Positions 32,787-43,152 of a stretch of 64,000 nucleotides of DNA are shown in pieces. A model generated the notes under the pieces. That model saw only the letters and a program-made list of their open reading frames with translations, was not told where the DNA came from and did no database searches. Positions within the stretch are counted from its first letter, which is position 1; each line of letters opens with the position of its first letter. The stretch comes from Bathynomus jamesi (taxonomy: Eukaryota; Arthropoda; Malacostraca; Isopoda; Cirolanidae). The translations under genes were made by a program, and so were the position numbers. The DNA lies in NCBI GenBank assembly GCA_023014485.1, contig JAJOZX010000481.1, forward strand, positions 844,001-908,000, in the 5' to 3' direction.

Positions 32787-33520
32787 AGTTCCATTTTGCA
32801 TTGGAACTGTAGGGGGCTTTTAGCTAACTGGGAGAACCTTGCCTCCCTGCTGAAGAGCGAGCATCCTTCCTGTGTTTGTCTCCAGGAGACCATCCTGGCT
32901 GCAAAGGGACTCCCTCATCTCTCTGGCTATGTTGGTTTCCCTTGCACCCCGGATGAGCACACACACCGGCGGGGTGCGGCGATTTATGTGCATCATTCGT
33001 TACCATCGTGAGGTGTGCCTCTTCGCACTTCCTTGCAGGCTGTGGCTGTGCGGCTATTTTTAGATCGCCAGTACACTGCCTGCTCGATTTATATTCCTTC
33101 TCGCGACGCGGTTCGCGAGTTGGTGGTGTAACTAACCTAACCTTGACCGTTTCTCCTCCTCGGGGACTTTAACAGTGGCGACCTGGCTTGGGGAGATGTC
33201 CAGTCAGCTAATGTTGCTGGTATGTTGCTCTCCTTAATGGAGGAACTTTCCTTTGCGTGCCTCAATTCCGGTGAACCTACTTACTTCCACGAACCCACGG
33301 GTTCATTTACTTGTATTGATCTCTCCTTGGTGTCCCTCGATGCCTTACTCGATTTTTCGTGGAAGGTGTTGGGGGACTCTTATGGCAGTGATAATTACCC
33401 AGTCTGTCTTGAGCCGGTCGGACCGCAGCCGGGTGTCTCGTCTCGACCGAGGTGGTGCCTTGGCGGGCTGACTGGCCATCCTTCAGAGCTCGTTCCGTCA
33501 TTGCCCGTTCGGTGTTGAGC
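32787..33520 (+). pseudogene. LINE 2 ORF2 endonuclease, broken
   Basis: ILHWNCRGLLANWENLASLL opens the domain, then CVCLQETILAAKG (Glu), RRGAAIYVHHS, a decayed GDFN region (about 33,160-33,200), SLVSLDALLDFSWKVLGDSYGSDNYPV. The last is the SDH block with His changed to Asn (SDN), which would inactivate the nuclease. A stop lies after HHSLPS and frameshifts near 33,010, 33,130 and 33,420. Confidence 0.7.
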
Positions 33521-33963
33521 TTTGGCTCTGTGGATGAGAGCTTGGAGTTCTTCGAGCGGGTATTGATGGGCGTCGCGGAGGACTGTATTCCTCGATCTTC
33601 CGGTAACCCGCGGACGCGTAGCGTCCCGTGGTGGACTCCAGCATATCACCAGGCGGTGTGCGAGAGGAAGAGGGCGACGTGCCGCTTCCACTGCACTCGG
33701 CGCGCGGACCACTTGATTGAGATGCGGCGGGCGAAGGCTTTCGCCCGATGGACTCTCAAGTTGGCCCGTCAGGCCTCTTGGCGCGCTTTTGTGTCCAGCA
33801 TTTCCTCGTCTACCCCTTCTGCTGCTGTGTGGCGGAAGGTACGTAGTATCGAGGGGAAGCCAGTCCCTGCTAGTCGCCCTGTCCTTCGGGATGGGGATGG
33901 CTTCCTTTCAGATCCTGCTGCTGTGGCCGATCGGCTGGCTGGGCTTTTGCTGCGGTTTCCCGT
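33452..33963 (+). pseudogene. LINE 2 reverse transcriptase, N-terminal part
   Basis: Open frame with SVPWWTPAYHQAVCERKR, FARWTLKLARQASWRAF and AAVADRLAGLLLRFP, matching LINE 1 residue for residue in this linker before RT block 1. It is cut at 33,963 by the terminal TGTGGTGGG of the Gypsy-type element; the continuation is at 56,639. Confidence 0.85.
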
Positions 33964-34919
33964 TGTGGTGGGATTCGGATTAACCTAACGGCACCACGAA
34001 TAAGAATTTTTCTTTTGTTTAAGACCCCCACGAAACCAGGCTGCTTACCTTGAAGGGTTGTTGGATCCAGGCTCGCTGCCCAGACCCCCGATTCCACGAC
34101 TGCTGGCTCCTGCCACCAACAGTCTCTTACTTGCCAGAATAGCTTCCTTCTATTAGTGGTTCCCTATCTCCGGCATCCCCTTCCTAACAGAACTTAAAGT
34201 TCCCTTGGTCCAATAACGGTCTTCAGCCTCAGACAAATCCAGCCTGACTTTAGTTTCCTCTGTTATGTTTCTTTATTTTCTCTTGTCAAATTACCCTCTA
34301 AACTATATTTTTTATTATTTATATTTCCACACATGCGCCAATTGGTTCCACCCACTTCTCAAAACTCGAGTTTTGACACACACGCCGACACTTTTAAACC
34401 TCAGAAGCGTCTCTTTTACTAAATTTGTTTATTCTTCTTTTCATTTGTTTGTTTGTTTGTTAATACTTAACTCAGTACTTTATTATTCATTTACTAACAG
34501 GGTTTTACAAGCGACTGTCCAACTCTCACTCTTTTTCCATACTAATTTAATAAACTGTTTTATTCCTCATTCCTTGTTTACAAGTTTAACATTTCTTTAT
34601 ATAACTTATTGTTTAGTCTTTTCATTCATTAAAATATTAACATTAACATATCTTATAACTATTTCTTTATTTATTTGTTTGCTAATATTAATACTTTAGT
34701 ACTTAATGTTTATTATTTATTATCTTAATACTTAATAGTTTACTACTATCTTTCTAATTTCTTATAATAGTTATTATTCTTATTCATTATTTGTTTGCTG
34801 GAAAGAGAGAGAGAACCATTAAAATCCTTTCTATAACAAATATTTCATTCAAAAATCAAAGAAATTTAATATATAAATAATAATAATCAAGGCCAGGGGG
34901 AAAGGGTTCACCCTCCACA
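33964..34919 (-). repeat. 3' LTR of Gypsy-type copy 2
   Basis: 956 bp, TG...CA ends. It lacks about 22 bp (gctgagaactaaaaggggaa region) near 34,905 relative to the other four LTRs, otherwise near identical. Contains the shared 18-bp palindrome TCAAAACTCGAGTTTTGA. Confidence 0.9.
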
Positions 34920-34931
34920 TCTTCCCCCCCC
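34920..34931 (-). promoter_or_regulatory. Polypurine tract, Gypsy-type copy 2
   Basis: On the minus strand reads GGGGGGGGAAGA directly before the 3' LTR, the primer for plus-strand DNA synthesis. Confidence 0.8.
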
Positions 34932-35113
34932 AAGCTCCTTTCCACCTGTCTTGCCATATAGCCTACACACCTACTATATTACCCTAATATGGTTCTCTCT
35001 TCTTTTCCTTACAATTTTTATACCATAATATTTATTAACAAATTATTTACATAGATACCCTCTTTTTTTTTCCGAAAAATAATTTTTTCAATTTTCAAAT
35101 AAATATATATATA

Positions 35114-36863
35114 CCGGGTGTCCCACAAAAAAGTTAACCGTACTTTGAATTAATATAACTCAAAAACTATTAGAGATTTTTGGGTCCTGCAACAATGTTT
35201 TATTTAACAACTATTTATCTGTCGATTCTGGAAATTTCATTAAATTTCCTTTTACGAAGTTGATACATTAATGGTTTTAGTGGAGGCTATCAAAAATATG
35301 TTTGCGCAAGGAAGTAAAATAATGAAGCGAAGCGTAGGGAGCCTAGGTCACTGTGCGATTCTTCAAGCGAAGCCTAGGCCATTGCACAGTGGTTTTTCGG
35401 ACACGCTGTGGTATGGTCTCGTCATTATTGCTTATTAAGCAAATCAAAGCGTTTCTATGTAAAAGTTTACTTCAAAAGAACCCTTTTTATCATGCAGTTA
35501 ACAAAAGAGCAACGCGTATTTGTAATCACAAACTTTATTAAGACTGGCAGTATTAAACAAGTACAAGATTTATTTGAACAACGTTTTCCAGGTAGGCACC
35601 CACCAAGCAAGCCCGCTATTTGGAAAAATGTTCGGAAATACCAACATGAAGGAACATGCTTAAATCTAAATAAAGGTCGTTCGGGTCGTAGGAAAACCAT
35701 AAGAACAACAGAAAATATCGAAAATGTTCAGATGACACTTCTTCAAAATCCAAATGTATCAGTCAGAAAGAATGGGTTACAATTGTCAAAGTCAACATTT
35801 AACCGCATTGTTAAACATGACTTAAAATGGCATCCCTATAAGATGCATGTAAGACACCAGCTTCTTGAAACTGATTTTCCTCGTCGTAGACAATTTGTCG
35901 AATGGCTTCTCCATAAACCTGCTCGTTTCTTGGAAAACATTGTGATTGGTGACGAGGCAGCCTTTTTCATGAATGGAAAGGTAAATAGCCATAATATTCG
36001 ACAATATGCGCCGCTGAACAACCCCCCAGCATTCAACTTTGACACACGTATTTGTCAGCAGAAAGTGTCTCTGTGGATCGGAATATGCGGGAATGGCTAT
36101 CTTGTCGGCCCATTGTTTTATGACAATAACTTGAATGGTGCTGCCTACCTGAACATGATCAACGAACGGATCATCCCAGAACTCCTCCAGATTTACGGCA
36201 ATCAATTCAATAGACTTTGGTGGATTCAGGACGGCGCACCAGCTCATAGACAGCTTGCTGTAAGAACAAAACTGAGAGAAATTTTGGCAACCGCATTGTC
36301 GCGCTAAATCATGCAATTGAATGGCCCCCAAGATCCCCTGATTTAACACCGTGCGATTATTTCTTATGGGGATATCTAAAGAGTAAAGTGTATTCTATTC
36401 CACCGGAAAACATAAACCAGTTAAGAGATAGTATCACACGTGAAGTCAATTTACTTAAGGAAAATCACCAGTTGATCAAAAAGTTGTGCAATCAATGCGA
36501 TCAAAGGCGCAACTGTGCTTGGAAAGAAATGGAGGACATGTGGAAGGAAACGGTGCTTAGAAAATTAAAAAATAAATTTGTATTACCCATATGAAGAGGT
36601 GTTTTTGTTATTAATGGATTTAAATAAATTTGTTAATTTTAAACTTCGAAGTTTCATTATTTTACTTCCTTGCGCAAACATATTTTTGATAGCCTCCACT
36701 AAACCATTAATGTATCAACTTCGTAAAGGAAATTTAATGAAATTTCCAGAATCGACAGATAAATAGTTGTTAAATAAAACATTTTTGCAGGACCCAAAAA
36801 TCTCTAATAGTTTTTGAGTTATATTAATTCAAAGTACGGTTAACTTTTTTGTGGGACACCCGG
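35114..36863 (+). mobile_element. Mariner-type transposon with about 210-bp inverted repeats
   Basis: CCGGGTGTCCCACAAAAAAG at 35,114 and its complement ending 36,863, bordered by TA (35,112-35,113 and 36,864-36,865). The inverted repeats are unusually long, extending to about 35,325 on the left and from about 36,652 on the right with few mismatches. It contains an almost intact transposase and sits in the 3' untranslated region of Gypsy-type copy 2; copy 1 lacks it. Confidence 0.9.
35494..36592 (+). CDS. Mariner-like transposase (probable DD41D), one frameshift
   Basis: Cut-and-paste transposase. The methionine at 35,494 (MQLTKEQRVFVITNFIK) is the likely start; the frame is also open upstream to 35,408. 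Helix-turn-helix region: SIKQVQDLFEQRF and SKPAIWKNVRKY. Linker: WHPYKMHVRHQLLETDFPRR. Catalytic residues: IVIGDEAAFFMNGKVN (first Asp), WWIQDGAPAHRQ (second Asp) and, after a one-base frameshift near 36,290, PRSPDLTPCDYFLWGYLK (third acid). I count about 41 residues between the second and third Asp, against 34 in classic mariners. The C-terminus ends NKFVLPI at 36,592. Except for the frameshift nothing looks broken. Confidence 0.85.
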
Positions 36864-36865
36864 TA

Positions 36866-36878
36866 TATATATATATAT

Positions 36879-36915
<37 letters not shown>

Positions 36916-37448
36916 CAAAAATAATTGTTTTCAATTTTAAATCTTTTAAATCATTAATTACATACATGGCTATCATAAGAATAACATATTTACAAATTTA
37001 CTTTATAAATCATTTATTTATTTAACTTCTAATTCAGTTATTTAATAATCTTTATATTTAACAAATACAGTAAACATTCAAACATTCAATATTTAGGACT
37101 AACAGCTGGCTAACAATTACTTTCTCTTTAATAATTTACGTTATACTAAAAAAATATACCTACAATTTAATTTTTTAATAGTTATTTACAATAGTTATTT
37201 ACAATAGTTATTTACAATACCAGGAATGAGGTTGAAACCTGCAAAGCAGCAAATCACCAGAGGCAGGTATCAGCAGGTCTGGGAACTCATCCAGGCACCT
37301 TCCTCCTTCAAGCACAGCCCAGCTTCTGGCCTCAAAATGTAGGCTGCCACCTGGTTGAATTTCCAACCACTCACTCTTTCACACATCATACAATACTACT
37401 ATTTTTTTTTTTTTTTTTTTTTCCCCTACAGAACACTACACCAATACT
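36866..37448 (-). other. 3' untranslated region of Gypsy-type copy 2
   Basis: T-runs (36,880-36,915 and 37,402-37,421), three copies of aatagttatttac (37,177-37,216; four copies in copy 1) and a segment (37,220-37,370) that is conserved in copy 1 (49,080-49,220). No coding frame. The T/A runs differ in length between copies. Confidence 0.6.
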
Positions 37449-37982
37449 TTATACTACATTACCATCACCACTCCCTAAACACTGTTGCACTTTCTCTATC
37501 ATTCTAACCCATCTACTTTTAATATCTTCTCTAATACTACTTGTTAATTCTACATCTAAGCTTTTATTCAACACATTTTCTTCTATCTCAAGCAATAACA
37601 TTCTCACTTCCTCACAAAAATCAATCACATTCATTCTCTCCCTCATTCTTTCATTTATACTTCCTTCACCTCTATCTACTCCCCATTCATCCCTCACACT
37701 TTCCATTAAGGTCACAATACTTTGCTCAGTTACACTCCTTTCTCTCTCACATACATTTTCCCTTTCACTCAAGAATTGTAAATCCCACACTCTTAATGCC
37801 CCCTCCCTGACACAATCTTTCCACTTCTGAGTGAAGATGATTTCCCTTCTTCTCCCCTTCTCCTCCACCCTCGGAAAATCCCAGAAAAGAAAGGCCCTCA
37901 AGGTCTGAGACCCCAAAACCCTCAAATGAGAATTCCCCGGATGGACCAGGCTGGCACCATGAACCACCAAAGTCCCAAACAT
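37449..37982 (-). CDS. Gypsy-type copy 2, third ORF overlapping the end of pol
   Basis: 177 codons in a different frame from integrase, overlapping its last 218 bases and extending about 300 bases beyond. No recognised domain. The first half is the alternative reading of pol; the second half is a strongly charged, probably helical region (ERERSVTEQSIVTLMESVRD, RMRERMNVIDFCEEVRMLLL). It occupies the position where env or accessory genes lie in other LTR elements. There is no signal peptide or transmembrane segment. Copy 1 keeps the same frame in two pieces (48,487-48,675 and 48,68x-48,883). It may be a C-terminal extension of pol reached by frameshift, or an accidental frame. Confidence 0.4.
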   Translation of the reverse strand: MFGTLVVHGASLVHPGNSHLRVLGSQTLRAFLFWDFPRVEEKGRRREIIFTQKWKDCVREGALRVWDLQFLSERENVCERERSVTEQSIVTLMESVRDEWGVDRGEGSINERMRERMNVIDFCEEVRMLLLEIEENVLNKSLDVELTSSIREDIKSRWVRMIEKVQQCLGSGDGNVV

Positions 37983-39384
37983 CCCATTCTAACTCTGCCT
38001 CACCCGCGGCTGTTCCAGAGTCCAACTGGGAATCCTTCAGCTCATATACTTCACCTATCTGCCTGGCTTTCTCACCTTTCATTCCCTTTCTTCTCACCTT
38101 TTTCTTCCTTTTTGCCCGCTTTGACACAATCAAGAACTCCAGATCTGCATCCATCCATTCATCCTGGATTCCCATCATGTTCTTGGTTTCTAGCGCTTTC
38201 TTTTGTTCCATCCTCTCACACATATCATACATTGGGTGACATACGATGTACTCCGGAGGTATTCGCCATTTGCGCAACTGCCGATGATGTGCTCTTACTT
38301 CTTCACACTGTCCATTCTCTTGCTCCCTCTCAATCACATATGTTACCCCATTCTCCCATACCTTTTTCACCACAAATGGACCCTCAAACTTTTGCGCCAA
38401 CTTATACTCATTCCTTCTTCCAGCCTCATGCACCTCTTTCAAAACAAGCTCACCAACACCAAATGACCGAAAATGCACACCAGCCTCTCTCCATCTATCA
38501 CATGTATTCTCATTTAATCGTATATCCTTTTGCACAAACCTTCCAAATGTAGACACATACCTTCTTGGGGAAGTTTGAATGGCTGAGTGGTATGTCGAAT
38601 TGTAGCACCAGGCAACTCTTGCCAACTCAGCATCCCACTCAGCCCCTTCCCCAATACATACACGCAGCATTTCACTTATCGTTTTCACCGTTCTCTCAGC
38701 CAAACCATTCGAAGCAGACATATACGGAGTTATTCTAACATGCTCTATCCCATTCTCACTCAACATTCTCTCAAAACTAGCACCCCTAAACTCAGGCCCA
38801 TTATCTGTTAAACACTTACGCGGCCTTCCAAGCATCATTGGTAACATACTCTCTCTCATCACTCTCGCAACATGCTCACTTGTTTTATTCTCTAACGCAG
38901 CAACATACACAAACTTACTCTTGTGATCGACCCCTACTAATATTCCAACTTTCCCTCTACTCGTTCTCGGCATACTCACAATATCAACCACCACAAGCTC
39001 CCACGGTTCTTTCACTTCAATCTTTCGCACTGGGGGGTGGCTATGCTGGGACTGGTATTTTCGCTTTTGGCAACTCTCACAAGTAGTTGCCACTTCTGCA
39101 ACAACCAGTCCCAGCCTAGGGTGGAAAACCATTCCTTTCATCAATTCCCATAACTTGTTTTTTCCCACATGCCCATACATCCTATGTGTAATAATCACCA
39201 ATCCTACCATACCCTCAAATGTCATCAGTGGCACACACACTGTCTCACCCACCTTATTTACCCTCATATAATATAGCACTCCCATCCATACAGCCAACTT
39301 TTTCGCATACCTTTTATACTCTTCCACCTCTTTCGACCACTCTCTCACATCTATACCATTATACACATATTCTCTCACTTGCAT
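37765..39384 (-). CDS. Gypsy-type copy 2 integrase
   Basis: Joins retrotransposon DNA to the genome. 539 codons. Zinc-binding HHCC: H67, H72, C102, C105 (HRMYGH...CESC). Catalytic core D134 (VVVDIVSM), D194 (CLTDNGPEF) and E230 (SNGLAERTVK), giving D,D35E. A Gypsy-type C-terminal region with FEGPFVVKKVWENGVTYVIE follows; no chromodomain is seen. The tail is long, basic (KRAKRKKKVRRKG) and then glycine-rich. The 5' end overlaps the second-protease frame by ten bases. Copy 1 has one extra base here (CAAGTTGAG against CAAGTGAG) and reads through, so the two were one polyprotein. Confidence 0.9.
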   Translation of the reverse strand: MQVREYVYNGIDVREWSKEVEEYKRYAKKLAVWMGVLYYMRVNKVGETVCVPLMTFEGMVGLVIITHRMYGHVGKNKLWELMKGMVFHPRLGLVVAEVATTCESCQKRKYQSQHSHPPVRKIEVKEPWELVVVDIVSMPRTSRGKVGILVGVDHKSKFVYVAALENKTSEHVARVMRESMLPMMLGRPRKCLTDNGPEFRGASFERMLSENGIEHVRITPYMSASNGLAERTVKTISEMLRVCIGEGAEWDAELARVAWCYNSTYHSAIQTSPRRYVSTFGRFVQKDIRLNENTCDRWREAGVHFRSFGVGELVLKEVHEAGRRNEYKLAQKFEGPFVVKKVWENGVTYVIEREQENGQCEEVRAHHRQLRKWRIPPEYIVCHPMYDMCERMEQKKALETKNMMGIQDEWMDADLEFLIVSKRAKRKKKVRRKGMKGEKARQIGEVYELKDSQLDSGTAAGEAELEWDVWDFGGSWCQPGPSGEFSFEGFGVSDLEGLSFLGFSEGGGEGEKKGNHLHSEVERLCQGGGIKSVGFTILE

Positions 39385-40061
39385 ATCACCTCATCTCCCT
39401 CTTGCATATCTAAAATATCTTCATCTCTCAACACTTCACACTGGTCTTCCACCTCTAACTCAATTGCTCCCACTAACACAGCATCTATACCTGTGCTCGG
39501 AAACATTCCCATACTGACCACATGTTCTCCTTCTCTCATTACTGAGCCCTGACCAACATCCACACTCAAGTTCATATTCTCAAGGAAATCAATTCCCAGT
39601 AGAAAATCCCAGGGCATTGATTCCCCTTTCAAGACTATGAACTTGTGCTCCCATACCTCTTTACATGCACCTAATCCCACCCTCAACTGCACAGCTTCAT
39701 GTGACGCGACTGTTCCCCCTCCGATACCACGTATTCTCACACCCACTCTTTCTCGGGATACAGGCACATTCGCTTCATCTAAATCATACAACACTCGCTC
39801 ATTCACCAGACTGATTTGGGCACCTGTATCCACAAGACCCCTGTAGAGCTCAATAGGACCTTCTGGAACCCTTACAGGAACCACAGAAGGGCTGAGCTCT
39901 ACCTCATCCACACAGTCACGTATCATCCATGGCCCCTCTAACATACCTACTTCCATACAACCTTCTCCCTCTGACTCTCTCTGTGCAGCTCTAACTTCAT
40001 CCAAAACCCTTTCCAAATTTTCACCTGGCACTATGCTTTTATACCTCTTCCTTTCACTCAC
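39375..40061 (-). CDS. Second aspartic-protease-like domain between RNase H and integrase (copy 2)
   Basis: 228 codons, the frame continuing upstream to the junction with copy 1 at 40,081. ELYRGLVDTGAQISLVN puts the retropepsin DTG at residues 78-80. RIRGIGGG (about 110-116) resembles the region after the flap, and FLLGIDFLENMNLSVDV (153-169) matches the second conserved retropepsin block (I/L-L-G-x-D-F-L). A separate, typical protease domain sits at the normal place at the start of pol. So this is an additional retropepsin-like domain, lying where some lentiviruses carry dUTPase. Whether it is active cannot be told; the DTG triad and LLG block are intact. Confidence 0.8.
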   Translation of the reverse strand: MSERKRYKSIVPGENLERVLDEVRAAQRESEGEGCMEVGMLEGPWMIRDCVDEVELSPSVVPVRVPEGPIELYRGLVDTGAQISLVNERVLYDLDEANVPVSRERVGVRIRGIGGGTVASHEAVQLRVGLGACKEVWEHKFIVLKGESMPWDFLLGIDFLENMNLSVDVGQGSVMREGEHVVSMGMFPSTGIDAVLVGAIELEVEDQCEVLRDEDILDMQEGDEVICK

Positions 40062-40081
40062 CCAATTGTAATGTACACCAC

Positions 40082-41060
40082 TGTGGAGGGTGAACCCTTT
40101 CCCCTTTTAGTTCTCAGCCCTTTCCCCCTGGCCTTGATTATTATTATTTATATATTAAATTTCTTTGATTTTTGAATGAAATATTTGTTATAGAAAGTAT
40201 TTTAATGGTTCTCTCTCTCTTTCCAGCAAACAAATAATGAATAAGATGATAACTGTTATAAGAAATTAGAAAGATAGTAGTAAACTATTAAGCATTAAGA
40301 TAATAAATAATAAACATTAAGTACTAAAGTATTAATATTAGCAAACAAATAAATAAAGAATAGTTATAAGATATGTTAATGTTAATATTTTAATGAATGA
40401 AAAGACTAAACAATAAGTTATATAAAGAAATGTTAAACTTGTAAACAAGGAATGAGGAATAAAACAGTTTTTATTAAATTAGTATGGGAAAAAGAGTGAG
40501 AGTTGGACAGTCGCTTGTAAAACCCTGTTAGTAAATGAATAATAAAGTACTGAGTTAAGTATTAACAAACAAACAAACAAATGAAAAGAAGAATAAACAA
40601 ATTTAGTAAAAGAGACGCTTCTGAGGTTTAAAAGTGTTGGCGTGTGTGTCAAAACTCGAGTTTTGAGAAGTGGGCGGAACCAATTGGCGCATGTGTGGAA
40701 ATATAAATAATAAAAAATATAGTTTAAGAGGGTAATTTGACAAGAGAAAATAAAGAACATAACAGAGGAAACTAAAGTCAGCTGGATTTGTCTGAGGCTG
40801 AAGACCGTTATTGGACCAAGGGAACTTTAAGTTCTGTTAGGAAGGGGATGCCGGAGATAGGGAACCACTAATAGAAGGAAGCTATTCTGGCAAGTAAGAG
40901 ACTGTTGGTGGCAGGAGCCAGCAGTCGTGGAATCGGGGGTCTGGGCAGCGAGCCTGGATCCAACAACCCTTCAAGGTAAGCAGCCTGGTTTCGTGGGGGT
41001 CTTAAACAAAAGAAAAATTCTTATTCGTGGTGCCGTTAGGTTAATCCGAATCCCACCACA
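40082..41060 (+). repeat. 5' LTR of Gypsy-type copy 1
   Basis: 979 bp from TGTGGAGGG to CCACCACA. A TATAAA at 40,421-40,426 could serve as promoter core and an AATAAA at 40,749-40,754 as polyadenylation signal. The 18-bp perfect palindrome TCAAAACTCGAGTTTTGA is at 40,649-40,666. Confidence 0.95.
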
Positions 41061-41069
41061 TAAAATAAG

Positions 41070-41087
41070 TGGCGCCCGAACAGGGAC
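41070..41087 (+). promoter_or_regulatory. Primer binding site, tRNA-Lys type (copy 1)
   Basis: TGGCGCCCGAACAGGGAC lies nine bases after the 5' LTR. To my knowledge this 18-mer is the complement of the 3' end of tRNA-Lys3, the same primer site used by primate lentiviruses. Copy 2 has the same sequence on the minus strand at 55,648-55,665. Confidence 0.9.
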
Positions 41088-41191
41088 TTCCTTGTTTCCT
41101 GGTTGGGTTGTATAGAAGAAGAGTGAAAGAGTAGTTGTAGGTTGGGTGTAGTAGTAATAGAGTAGAAGTGAAGTAGGGTAGCATCTTTAGA

Positions 41192-43118
41192 GATGCCTAC
41201 CAAGGAGGAGTTAGAAAGGAGGTTGAGGGAGATAGAGGAGGCATTAGAGGTAGAAAAGGCTAGGAACCATCAGTTAGAGTTACAGAAGGCAGAATTAGAG
41301 AATGTTTTGGGAAATTGCAGAGTAGATTAGAGGAACAGAGTAAAGAATTAGTAGTTTGTCGTCAAGAGATGGAAGAAAGAATGATTGAGAGTAAGAAAGA
41401 GATGGATGATGGGTTAAAGGCAATGGTTAAGAGAATGAGTGAGTTGGAGGGCAAGCTTGATGGGAAAGTGAAAAAGGAAGGGAAGGGGGGTTTTGAAGGG
41501 GAAAATAGTAAGGGTGTTGGTAGTAAGAAAGGGGCACATCTAAAGGATGTAGCAGTAGGGGGCTTGGAAGGAGAAGGGAGTGAAAGCGTGAGTGAGGGGA
41601 AAGAAGAAAGACCTTACAAGGTGATGGTGCATTCCACCCCCAAGGAGGGTAAGAAGAAACTTGAGGGTGAGGATCAGAGGGAGAAAGGTAAGAGGATGGA
41701 AGGGCAGGCTAAGAGGGGCAAGGCGGGAATGAAGGGGGCTCGGAGGGCATCTGGTAAGAGGGCTTCTCGGAAGGTTCAACGCTGCGTTAGTGCAGATGAC
41801 TCCCTCTATTCCAGCATTGAGGACAGTATGTATGAGAGTGAGACTGAAACAGAGTGATACGAGTGAGGGTGTAAGAGTGCATAAGGGAATCTTAATTAGG
41901 GAGATTCCGAAGGTTGCAAAATTTAATGTTTATAGTGGGAGAGATGTACAAGAGTTTTTGAAAGAGTATGAACGTTATTGTAAGAGCAAGTATCCAGACG
42001 CTCCTGAGTATTGGGTGAAAGAGATGGGTGACTGTTTGGAAGGTAGGTTGCTAGAGTTTTACAATGTTGTTGTAAATTCAGGAGTGCCTGTGAAGTATGA
42101 GGTGTTAAGGGAGAGATTGGTGGAGCAAGTGTTAAGAATAAGAGGGGGTGTGAAATATCGAAAGAAGGATGATTTTGAGAGAGCAAGGATGCAGAAGGGG
42201 GAGAGTATTGATTTGTATGCATATAGACTTGAAACTTTGGCGAGAAAGAAATTTGGAGATGATGGGATAGATGAGAATAAAAGGTTGGTAAGAAAGTTGA
42301 TTGAGACAGTACCTGAGAGTGTGAGAGAGTTTTTGAATGTTAAGAGGAAAGAGTGTGTAAGAGTGAGAGGGACACGTTTGAAGTGGCATGAAATCTTGGA
42401 ATTGTTAGAGGACTGAGTGTATGAGAGTGTGATTGGGCGTAATAGGGAAGCAGATGTGCGAATGGGGACAGCGATGAGGGAGGAACAAGTACCTGTGTTT
42501 CCTAGTTATGCGGATGCATTAAGAAATACTAGGCCAGGTCACCCTCCAGTTAGCCAAGCATCCATGGCCCAAAACCCAATGGAAATGCTGGCTAACTTTG
42601 TGAACGAATTCACAAGGGTGTATGGAGGGTCGGCCATGCAACAACCAGGGCCTCCTCCCACATCGGGTCCCAGAATGAATGGTCCGATGCTGGGGCAAAT
42701 GTATAGAAGGCAAGGGCTTCAAGGCCAGTCAACAATGAATGAGCAAAGAGGGCCAGTGAATGGAGGGAATATGGGGAATGTGAGAGGGTGTGCATATTGC
42801 GGTAGAGGGGGACATAGTATAGAGACCTGTAGAAGAAGAGTGGGTGCGTGTTTTGCATGTGGGCAGATGGGACACATGGCGTATGAATGCAGAACACCTG
42901 GGTATGAATGTAGGGCATGTGGGAACTTTGGGCATATTGCCCGGTTCTGTCAAGCCCAACAGCAGGGTGCTCCGGCACCGGCGGGAGGGAGTCCTGTCTC
43001 TCATGCAGGAAATCGGCCAGTGTCAGCCATGCCAGCTCCTCAACCTCAGAGGCAGGGCCCTCAAGGGGGTGCTGTCACTGGAAATGGCGAGGCTGGTCCC
43101 AGTACGGGAAACGCATAG
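41192..43118 (+). pseudogene. Gag of Gypsy-type copy 1 (frameshifted)
   Basis: Same protein as the intact 644-codon Gag at 55,527-53,593. Start MPTKEELERRLREIEEALE at 41,192. Breaks: one base missing near 41,310, an indel near 41,850 and a TGA in place of a CGA-containing codon at 42,414-42,416. The C-terminal part with three zinc knuckles (42,790-42,950) and the stop at 43,116-43,118 are intact. Confidence 0.9.
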
Positions 43119-43152
43119 GGCAGGGGCCTCTCATTGGGGTTGGGGTCCCTGC
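43106..43152 (+). promoter_or_regulatory. -1 ribosomal frameshift signal between gag and pol (copy 1)
   Basis: Heptamer G GGA AAC at 43,106-43,112 is in phase with gag, four bases before the TAG at 43,116. Pol continues in the -1 frame (reading through IGQGPLIGVG). Seven bases downstream GCAGGG (43,120-43,125) pairs with CCCTGC (43,147-43,152). Slippery site, spacer and stem match the known retroviral -1 arrangement. Identical in copy 2. Confidence 0.75.

Noticed and set aside
39375..40061. dUTPase at the position between RNase H and integrase
   Set aside because: Considered because lentiviruses carry it there, but DTGAQ followed by LLGIDFL is the retropepsin pattern and no dUTPase motif series is present.
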